Shown: in pieces, positions 55,800-64,000 of the stretch
How positions within the stretch are numbered: the first letter of the stretch is position 1
Layout: each line of letters begins with the position of its first letter
Source of the DNA: Hordeum vulgare subsp. vulgare
Lineage: Eukaryota > Streptophyta > Magnoliopsida > Poales > Poaceae
Assembly (NCBI RefSeq): GCF_904849725.1
Contig: NC_058520.1
Span: forward strand, 326,069,186 to 326,133,185
Direction: 5' to 3'
Length of the DNA: 64,000 nucleotides
Program-made: the position numbers and the translations under genes
The notes under the pieces: model-generated
Databases searched by the model: none
What the model saw: only the letters and a program-made list of their open reading frames with translations
What the model was told of the DNA's origin: nothing

Positions 55800-57060
55800 A
55801 TATGAAGATTGTGCGAGTTTTCAAATACTAATAATAATCTTATTAGTACACCTATTACTCCTCCCACCACTTGTGTGGGGTTCTATGATATAAATGTTGC
55901 CTTATTAAATCTTATAATAAAAGGACATTTTGCTGGAAATCCTAATGAAGATGCTACACCCCATCTTAACACTTCCATTGAATTATGTATATGCAATAAG
56001 ATGAAAATATGTGGATAATAATATTGTAAGACTGAAAGTATTTACCTTCTCTCTTAGAGATCGAGCTAAAGCATGGTTTTCATCTTTACCAAAAAAATAT
56101 TGATTCATGGTCAAATTGTAAAGATGCCTTTATTGATAAATAGTTTTCTCCCGCTAAGATAATATCTCTTAGAAAACAAATTTTGAATTTTAAATAACAT
56201 GAGAAATGGCGTGTTGCACAATGGTGGGAGAGAATGAAATTGATGATAAAAAATTGTTTCACACATGGATTGAGTTTATGGATGATAATACAAAACTTTT
56301 ATGTCGGATAACTTTGTTTCAAGAAATATACTAGATTTAGCTACATGTGGAACATTTATGGGAATAACTCTTGGAGAAGCCACGAAGCTTCTCGACAACA
56401 TGATGGTAAACTACTGTCAATGCCATGTTGAGCACGCTCCACCAAGTAAGAAGGTAAATTCTGTTGAGGAAGTATCCTCCTTGAGTAAGAAAATTGATGC
56501 TATCATGAATATGCTTACTACTAAAAATGCTCAAATAGATCCAAATGATATTCCCGTGTCTACTTTGATTGATCAAAATAGTGATGCTATTGATGTGAAT
56601 TTTATCTTAAGGAGTAATTTCAATAATAATGCTTATAGAGGGGATTTCAATAATCCTAGACCATACCCCGATAATCTCTATACCCCGATTATATCTCTAA
56701 TAATTATGGTAATTCCTATGAAAATTCATATAATAATAATAGGATACCTTTTTGCTATAGAACAATATTAAATAATTTATTAGTTCTCAAAAGGTTCTCA
56801 ATACTATGGGTGAAGGAAAATCTAGTGAAGTTGATGATATGCCTAGAAACATCGATAAGCTTGTGCATGATTTGGATATTCTTAAAACCAAAAAATCTCC
56901 ACCTAATAAGTACGAAATTCCTATTCAAGTCACCATTTCTTTCAATAGGAAAATGGTTGACATGATTATAGCTAGAAGAGAAAGAGAGGAAAATGATGTT
57001 GAATTGTGTTTCTTTCTAGTAATAATGAGGATTTTAAAACTATTGGTGTAACCTATTGAA
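55800..57060 (+). pseudogene. gag: W gag remnant
   Basis: The frame opens with 'CEFSNTNNNLISTPITPPTT' (ATG 55809), parallel to Z's gag start, and keeps 'LLNLIIKGHFAGNPNEDAT'. After frameshifts come 'LRDRAKAWF' (about 56058), then an open stretch 56301-56771 with 'TFMGITLGEATKLLDNMMVN' and 'DPNDIPVSTLIDQNSDAIDV', and 56806-57051 with 'NIDKLVHDLDILKTKKSPP'. The order is as in Z. Several frameshifts and stops. Confidence 0.75.
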
Positions 57061-57379
57061 TTTTTATTCAAAAATATAAAACTTTACAATGATGGGACTT
57101 AAGATGAGTCAACTTTAATTAGGAGGCGTCCCATAATTTGGAGGGTGATGATCATATTTCTATTCATGACAAAAGTGGATTTGAAGAGGTTAAAACTTTA
57201 GATAGTGATATGCCCACTACTTTCGATTAAAAAGAATTAAATTTTGATATTTTCTATTAAATGAATGAATTTTCTTGCTTCAATTCACCTAATGCCTATG
57301 AACGAAACACATATTTTAGTAAGCATATTTCAGAAGTTCTTATCAAAGTTCATGAAGTGAAACTTTAACAAGTAGTCTC

Positions 57380-57860
57380 CATACCAAGAAAATTACATGA
57401 TGAACATGAACCTACAAAAAATTTAATCAAATATTATGAATGCAATCTATTGTGTGATCTCGGAGCTAGCGTGTCAACCATGCCAACAGTTTTACGTGAT
57501 GTCCTAGGTTCCACTAATATGAGTGAATGTTCTTTAAAATTGCACTTAGAGGATTCTACAATTAAAAATATACAGGAAGAGTGAATAGTGTGCTTATTAC
57601 TGCTACTAGAAATAATGTGTCCATGGACTTTATTGTGCTTTATATTGAACCCAATCGGTTTTGTGCCATTATTCTTGATAGACAATTTTGAGAATTATAG
57701 GTGCAATACTTGACATAGGGGCGGGTACCATCAGGTTCAAACTTCATATAAATAAAGGTATGAAACATTTACCTAGAAATGAAAGTATGGCTCCTTATTA
57801 ATCTATAATGCGAGCCACATTTGGCATTGCTTTCAAAGATGGCAATACGTGAAACTATGC
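57380..57860 (+). pseudogene. W aspartic protease remnant
   Basis: The active site reads 'LLCDLGASVSTMP' (about 57447-57486), intact at the D-L-G-A-S core. 'SECSLKLHLEDSTIKN' and, after a frameshift, 'AIILDRQF' (where GRPF is expected) follow. The end near 57850 ('RATFGIAFKDGN') corresponds to the end of Z's protein. No RT follows. Confidence 0.75.
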
Positions 57861-59989
57861 GTTATGTCTAACTAGGGGCATTAATCAATAACTTTTGTTG
57901 TGAGGTGACCTAATATTTATCATTTTTGCTTTTTATTTTTTATGAGTAAACATGATTATTTCCTGTGTCTTAATTATGTTTGTATCTTTTATTTTATCTT
58001 TATGCCAATAAATCCATTGGGATGTCAGAAAATATTTGTTTACTAGGTTCTGTGTAGAAACAAGAACATTGTGTCGAGAGATTGAATTATTCCTGGGTAC
58101 TAGAGCATAATAGATTGCTGAAGTTTTACATATGAATGAATTATATATTGTCAGAACATCCTAATATTTCGGAATATTTCGAGTTACACAAGTTTAACTA
58201 AAAACATCATCACTACATAATGTTCTTTCTTACACAAATTCTGTTTTTTATAGTGTGCTTGTTTTGGAGCTTCTACAAACTGTATCAGGTGGTAAAAGTC
58301 ATGAAGATGATAGAATAGAATAGATATTATGTAAGACCAATTATGAATATATTTATTAAATTATCTAAGTTAATGATTTATTTTATTATACTAATGGATC
58401 TCAGAGGTTTTGTTGAGTTTAGTTGGTTGAAGTTTTCAAGTTTTGGGCGAGATCATGATGGAGAAATTTATAAGGAGCGGCAAGAGACTAAGATTGGGAA
58501 TTACTGAGGCTCCCCAAGGTAACATTCAAGTAATATTCGAGCATCTAAGTTTGGATATGCCTTATAAGGCATCCCCTCTTTCGTCTTCAATCTATCGGTG
58601 GTATCACTTGTAGCTATATTTTTAATCTTCACATGATATGTTCTTTGCTTGGAGCATCATGTGTTTTTATTTTATTCTCTTGCTTGTTTCCAAAATCATT
58701 GTTTCCTGATCACGCCAATTATGAGATGCACATGTTCATCACAAGTTATAGATTTCTCACTGAACGTCACTTATATCTTTTGAGTTGAGGTAAGTGCTCA
58801 TGTTATTCACTTATATCCTTTGAGGATGGTGATGCATATATTTTATAAAATAAATTGCACTCTCATTATTCAGTTATATATTTTTAATAGTTAAATAGGA
58901 TGTGGTAATTTGCATGAGTCATATGTTGGTCCAAAAATGATAGGTATACATGGGTGGTATAATTGAAACTTGCACGTGGATCATCAAATAGGTTGTGTTT
59001 GTTAAACGATACTGAGGTTATAATATGAAGGCTTACTAGTTAACAATCTTGGTTTAGTAAAAATATTGATGTTAAGGTTTGTGATTTGCCACTCATTGAA
59101 GTGTCGGTCAGGGCACAAATAGGAAATTGGATCGTAATTTATCCTTGATTGATATCCTTTGTATTGGCCAGATTTGGGGTGTGATGGTTAACTCCTCCCA
59201 ACCTCCCTCCTTGGGGCACATGGGTAATAGTTTGCTTTGAAGGCTTCTAAAGCTTTCACAAAAATTCTTGAGTTCTTTATGACTATTATGAGTTTTTGGA
59301 CTAGAAGCACTCCCACCTATCCATATTTTTCTAGCCTCTTCGGTACCATGCATTGCATGTTCTCACCTAGAGACTTGGTGCATACTTGACCGGTGCATCC
59401 AAACCCCATCAAATGATACGCTCTTTCACACATCAGCCTTATTATATCATTCCTCAAACTAGCCACCATACCTACCTATCATGGCAATTACATATCCATT
59501 GTGATATATTGACATGCAACTTGCACTGTTGCTATTCATTACATGACTTGGGCATTCATTGTCATTTTTCTTTGCATGATCATATAGAATTGATATGATA
59601 TTTAGTGCCAAAGCCACCATTCATTATTGTTATACATGTCATGCTAGATCATTGAACAACCTGGTACACTGCCAGAAGCATTCATATTAACTCATCATCT
59701 TATTCATATTTCGAGTTGTAAGTAAATAAACGTGTGATGCATTATTTGGGTGTGCCCTACCTTGAGGCTAAAAAAGAGAGACCAAAAAATAGAGAAAAAT
59801 AGAGAGGGGGCAGACTACTATCCTTTTTTCCAGGCTTGTGCTTCAAAGTAACAACAATGTCTTCATATATCGAGTTTTCATATCATTCATGATTATGTTA
59901 GTTAGTTTTTTAGAGAACTAGGCTTGTATATTCCTATCATGAGCTTCCTCAAATACTCGAGGTCTTCATGAGGAATCAAGTTGGATGCA
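57861..59989 (+). other. W non-coding 3' internal region
   Basis: Homologous in reverse orientation to the E1/X/Z non-coding block: 'aaggcatcccctctttcgtcttcaa' equivalents near 58567, 'cacttatatcttttgag' repeats (58767, 58809), 'ctcaaatactcgagg' near 59949. ORFs are short. The part beyond 59989 is cut by R. Confidence 0.6.
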
Positions 59990-61606
59990 TGATACGACTC
60001 CATCGTATCTACTTTTCCAAACTCTTTTGCCCTTGTTTTGGACTCTAATTTGCATGATTTGAATGGAACTAACCCGGACTGCCGTTGTTTTCAGCAGAAT
60101 TGCCATGGTGTTATTTTTGCGCAGAAATCAAAGTTCTCGGAACGTCCTGAAAATTGACGGAGAATATTTCTGGAAAATATGAAAAATACCTGCGCAAAGA
60201 TCCACCGGAGGGGACGGGCTAGTGGGCCACAAGCCCTGTTGCCGCGGCCCCCTTGGCCGCGGCAACCAAGCTTGTGGGGCCCACGTGGCTCTGCCGCCCC
60301 CAACTCCAGCGCTATTTATTCCGTTTCGTCCCGAAAGAAAATCAAGAGAGAAGATTTCATCGCATTTGCCATACGGAGGCGCCGCCACATCGTGTTCTTC
60401 ATCTGGAGGGCAGATCTGGAGTCTGTTTTGGCCTCCGGATCAAGGAGATCGTCGCCATCGTCATCATCAACCTTCTTCCCTCTCCAATTCCATGAAGCTC
60501 TTCATAGTTCATGAGTAATCTATTTGTAGGCTCGCTAGCCGGTGATGAGTAGGATGAGATCTATCATGTAATAGAGTTAGTTTTGACGGGGAATGATCCC
60601 TAGTATCCACTATGTTCTGAGATTGATGTTGCTACTACTTTGCCATGCTTAATGCTTGTCACTAGGGCCCGAGAGCCATGATTTCAGATCTGAAATTATT
60701 ATGTTGTCACCAATATATGTGTGTTTTAGATCCGATCTTGCAAGTTGTAGTCACCTACTATGTGTTATGACCCGGCAACCCCGGAGTGACAATAACCGGA
60801 ACCACTCCCCGTGATGACCATAGTTTGAGGAGTTCATGTGTTCAGCAAGTGCTAATGCGTTGGTCCGGTTCTTTATTAAAAGGAGAACCTTAATATCCCG
60901 TAGTATCCATTTGGTCCCCGCTGCCACGGGAGGGATGGACAATAGATGTCATGCAAGTTCTTTTCCCTAAGCACGTATGACTACACACGGAATGCATGCC
61001 TACATAACATTGACGAACGGGAGCTAGCCACATATCTCTCCGTGTTATAGCACTTGCATGATGAATGTCACCCAACGGATCACCGACCCATTGCCTACGA
61101 GTTTGTCCCACTGCTAATGTTACTTGCTTTGCTTTGCTGTTGTTACTACTTTTGCTGCTACTATTACTTGCTGCTGCTGTTACTTGCTTTGCTCTGCTAT
61201 TGTTACTACTGTTGCTACTGCTGTTACTTGCTATTGTTGCTACTTGCTACTGCTGTCACTACAGCTGTTCCTTGCCATTGCTGCTACCTGCTACAATACT
61301 TTTTCTAGCACCGTTGCCGGGAAAGACTATTTCCCGTCCACGGCAACTTAGTGGCGCCATTGATACAACGGTTAGGAATAGTCTGCCTTGTCACCAGATC
61401 GTTTCTCGCACCATTGCTATCATACTACTTTGATACTGATACTTTGCTTGCAGACACTAATCTTTCAGGTGTGGTTGAATCTGACACATTCAGCTGCTAA
61501 TACTTGAGAATATTCTTTCACTTCCCGTCGTGCGAACCAACAAATTTGGGTTGAATACTCTACCCTCGAAAACTGCCGCGATCCCACGCGCTGGTAGGCC
61601 ATTGCA
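59990..61606 (+). repeat. R 5' LTR (right edge approximate)
   Basis: The start is the typical TGATACGACTCC. The end at 61606 (..ccattgca, before agacaattg) is chosen by analogy to the usual distance and phrase before the PBS, since the second LTR is not visible; an earlier end at 61295 is possible. A GC-rich stretch at 60190-60310 may be transcribed leader. From 61120 to 61300 the LTR is dominated by degenerate repeats of TTACTTGCTnnTGCTAC. Confidence 0.6.
61120..61300 (+). repeat. Degenerate pyrimidine-rich tandem tract in R LTR
   Basis: Units such as gttactacttttgctgctac, gttacttgctttgct and attgttgctacttgctac repeat with a period of about 9-33 bases. Translation gives Leu/Cys-rich runs that are compositional, not protein. 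Confidence 0.65.
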
Positions 61607-61707
61607 AGACAATTGCTAATTGTTGAGCAACGGGGACAAGCTCTTTTCTGGCTCTATTGCCGTGGAGGCATAAAGTCAGGAATAGTTGCACTTCGGCAAC
61701 ATTTTTC

Positions 61708-61725
61708 TGGCACCGTTGCCGGGGA
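61708..61725 (+). other. R primer binding site (tRNA-Asp) with several upstream PBS-like copies
   Basis: TGGCACCGTTGCCGGGGA differs by one base from the tRNA-Asp complement. Further PBS-like pieces precede it: gcaccgttgccggga (61309), tggcgccattg (61353) and tggctctattgccgtgga (61656-61673). The 61708 site is best matched and nearest gag. Confidence 0.75.
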
Positions 61726-61776
61726 AAGGATTGCTATATTCTCTGAGTCACTTGGGATTTATATCTGCTGATCACT

Positions 61777-64000
61777 ATGAAGAATCTGAAAGATCCAAAA
61801 ACCAAAGTCTTGCCCTCAACTATGAGGGGAGGTAAGGAACTACCATCTAGCTCTGCACTTGATTCACCTTCAGTTATGAGTAAGTTTGCGACACCACCTC
61901 CTGCTAGAAATCTTGATATGTCGCCTGTGCTTGATGATGCTTATGATGCTGCTATGCCTGATACTGCTAGAGATGCTATGCCTGATACTTCTAGAGATGC
62001 TATGCTTGATACCACTTTGCCTGATATGCCACTAGGGGCATTCCTTGATGCTCATATTGCTAGAGTTATTGCCAATGCTCGTGATGCTTTTGAAACTGCC
62101 AATACTATTGAGATAGAACCTGCTTTTGCTCCTGCTAGATCTAGCTCTCCTAGATATGAATTGCCTGATATACCTGAGGGTTATGTTATCGAGGGAGAGA
62201 TAGCTGAGGATTTTCTTGCGTGTAAGGATGCCTATGACACTGAGAAGTTACTTCTCAAGTGGAAGGAAAAAATCTCTGAAAGCTAGGATGAAATACGACC
62301 CGAAGTTTGCCACTTCACCTATCTTTATCACCGATGAGGATTATGAATTCTCTGTCGACCCTGAGATAATCTCTCTAGTCAAATATGATGCTTTCCACGG
62401 TTATGAGTCTGAGACGGTCGTAGCCCATCTTACCAAACTACACGATATAACCACCCTTTTCACTAGTGAGGAGAAGATCCGCTACTACTATATCCTTAAG
62501 TTGTTTCCTTTCTCTCTAAAGGATGACGCTAAAGCGTGGTTCATTTCTCTTGCTCCTGGATGTGTGAGTAGTCCCCAGGCTATGGTCTATTACTTCTGTG
62601 AGAAATATTTCCCTACCCATAAGAAGCAAGCTGCCTTGCAGGAAATATACAACTTTGCTCAATTCAAAGAAGAGAGTCTCCCACAAGCTTGGGGGAGGCT
62701 CATCCAGCTACAGAATGCTTTGCCTGATCACCCTCTTAAGAAGAACGAGATACTTGATATCTTCTATAACGGACTTACCGATGCTTCTGGAGACCACCTA
62801 CATAGTTGTGTGGGTTGTGTTTTTAGGGAACGAACTATAGAACAAGCTGAGATTCTACTGAATAACATCTTGATCAACGATAATGCTTGGACTATTCCCG
62901 AACCACCTCCTAAGCCAACTCTGAAGAAAAGAGGTATTCTATTCCTCGGTACCGAAGATATGCAAGAAGCCAAGAACTCTATGCAAGAGAAAGGCATTAA
63001 ATCTGAAGATGTCAAAAATCTACCGCCTATCGAAGAGATCCATGGTCTCGATAACCCGATACAGGTAGTAGAAGTAAATTCTCTACGTAGGTTTGATGAG
63101 AGTGATATTCCTTTTGACAAACCTGCTAGCCAATGCTTTGATGAATTTGACAACTTTGTTGCCAAACAACAAAGTTTCAATGATTATGTTAGCAGACATT
63201 TGGAACAAAGCACTCGTATGCTTACTCATTTAAGTGCTTGTGTAGACAGAAATGTCAATGATCTGAAGCTTCTGAGTAAACATGCTTCTATGATTACTAC
63301 TCAGGTAGAACAAGTAACTAAAGCTCAGAATGACTTGCTCAATGAATTAAATGACAACTCTGTCAAAGTCATTACTAGAGGAGGCAAAATAACTCAGGAA
63401 CCTTTGTATTCTGAAGGCCATCCTAAGAAAATTGATCAAGATTCTCAAGGAATTAATGCTGATACACCCAGTCATCGTAAGAAGAAGAAGGAGGATGATA
63501 GAAACCTACATGTAAGTTCACCAAATACTATCACACCTGATGAACCAAATGATATTTTTGCGTCTGATGTAGAAACACAATGTGGTGATGATCACGAACC
63601 TGGTGACAATATGGACAGCGATGTTCATAATACTTCTCAACCTAGCAATAATAAGGATGTGGAGATTGAACCTATGGTTAATCCTGATAACCCACAACCT
63701 AAGAGATACGATAAGAATAACTTCACTGCTAGGAAGCATGGTAAAGAAAGGGAGCCATGGGTTCAGAGACCTATGCCCTTTCCTCCTAAGCCATCCAAGA
63801 AAAAGGATGATGAGGATTTTGAGCGCTTTATTGAAATGATAAGACCCATCTTTCTGCAGATGCGGTTAATTGATATGCTCAAAATGTCTCCGTATGCCAA
63901 GTACATGAAAGATATCGTGACCAATAAACGAAAGATACCAGATCTTGAGGTCTCCACCATGCTCGCCAATTATACTTTCAAAGGTGGAACTCCTAAGAAA
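61777..64000 (+). CDS. gag: R gag polyprotein (one frameshift near 62284; continues past window)
   Basis: The ATG at 61777 ('MKNLKDPKTKVLPSTMRGG') follows the PBS by about 50 bases, as usual for this family. The N-terminal 169 codons contain three near-perfect 24-base repeats (61951-62022; 'AMPDTARD'). A TAG at 62284 ends this frame. The neighbouring frame opens at once from 62288 and runs 571 codons to the window edge, so a small indel has split one gag. The capsid is typical: 'HGYESETVVAHLTKLHDI', 'LKLFPFSLKDDAKAWF', 'QEIYNFAQFKEESLPQAW', 'LPDHPLKKNEILDIFYNGL'. A charged spacer with 'KKDDEDFERFIEMIRPIFLQ' and 'MSPYAKYMKDIVTNKRKIP' leads towards protease. No zinc knuckle is seen. The rest is intact. 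Confidence 0.85.

Larger units (their letters stand above)
54952..59989 (+). mobile_element. Element W: old gypsy gag-protease element (relative of Z), truncated
   Basis: The plus strand carries a decayed LTR end, a degenerate PBS, gag, protease and a non-coding region, the same plan as Z. The gag and protease phrases match Z closely, but W is AT-richer and far more mutated, so it is an older copy. M0 appears to interrupt its LTR on the left. R begins inside its non-coding region on the right, before any polypurine tract or 3' LTR. Confidence 0.7.
59990..64000 (+). mobile_element. Element R: Athila-like Ty3/gypsy element, 5' part (runs off window)
   Basis: It begins TGATACGACTCCATCGTATC inside W and shows a 5' LTR, primer binding sites and gag. 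Gag remains open to the last base for more than 570 codons, the best preserved coding sequence in the window, so R is probably the most recent visible insertion on this side. Protease and pol would lie to the right. The candidate left target site is atgca (59985-59989); its partner is outside. Confidence 0.82.

Noticed and set aside
61054..61433. Three overlapping ORFs rich in Leu, Cys and Tyr, resembling membrane proteins
   Set aside because: They are translations of the degenerate GCTACTTGCT tandem tract in the R LTR in several frames; compositional artefact.

Overview
The window is repeat-dense plant intergenic DNA, almost certainly from a Triticeae grass (wheat, Aegilops or barley type). 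I find no host gene, tRNA, rRNA or CRISPR array that I can defend. Nearly every base belongs to LTR retrotransposons nested inside one another. The family resemblance (long 1.5-1.65 kb gypsy LTRs ending in '..GACGTATCA', a tRNA-Asp-type primer binding site TGGCGCCGTTGCCGGGGA, SIRE/Maximus-like copia elements with an extra 3' ORF, and a 4.1 kb solo LTR with TGTCGGG/TGTCAC ends) is established Triticeae knowledge. Exact family names were not checked against any database.

Layout. Element A (1-5198, minus) is the 5' part of an Athila-like gypsy element. Element B (5199 to about 40142, plus) is a Tat-lineage gypsy element with gag, protease, RT, two RNase H domains, integrase and a long antisense ORF in its 3' region. 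B is interrupted three times: by E1 (6621-11981), by X (16416-34677) and, inside its 3' LTR, by solo LTR P (38244-39720). X contains remnant Y (16941 to about 18405) and element Z (21449-33639). Z has solo LTR S (22883-26970) inside its left LTR. To the right lies M0, a SIRE/Maximus-like copia element. Only its 3' ORF and 3' LTR are visible, and that LTR is split by a related copia element M1 (43513-54499), which in turn carries solo LTR N (48850-50390). W (about 54952-59989, plus) is an old gypsy gag-protease element. R (59990 to the window end, plus) is a younger Athila-like element that starts inside W and whose gag runs off the window.

Most boundaries rest on target-site duplications read directly: CACTT (S), CTATC (Z), GCTCA (P), CTCAT (N) and ACCAA (M1) are perfect. 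AAGAC/GAGAC (E1) and TTAGC/TCAGC (X) have one mismatch. B resumes its reading frame after E1, and its antisense coiled-coil ORF resumes on the far side of X.

All coding regions are decayed to some degree. In B and M1 most of the premature stops I could interpret are TAG where the protein family has glutamine, as expected from C-to-T deamination of methylated CAG (CHG) sites. E1, X, Z, Y and N share one LTR family, and E1, X, Z and W share a non-coding 3' half, but E1, X and Z carry different proteins and none shows a polymerase. They must move with enzymes from other elements. The most unusual signal is that LTR ends in this family have taken up copies of the primer binding site, and that leaders carry tandem units of about 60 bp with PBS-like sequence.
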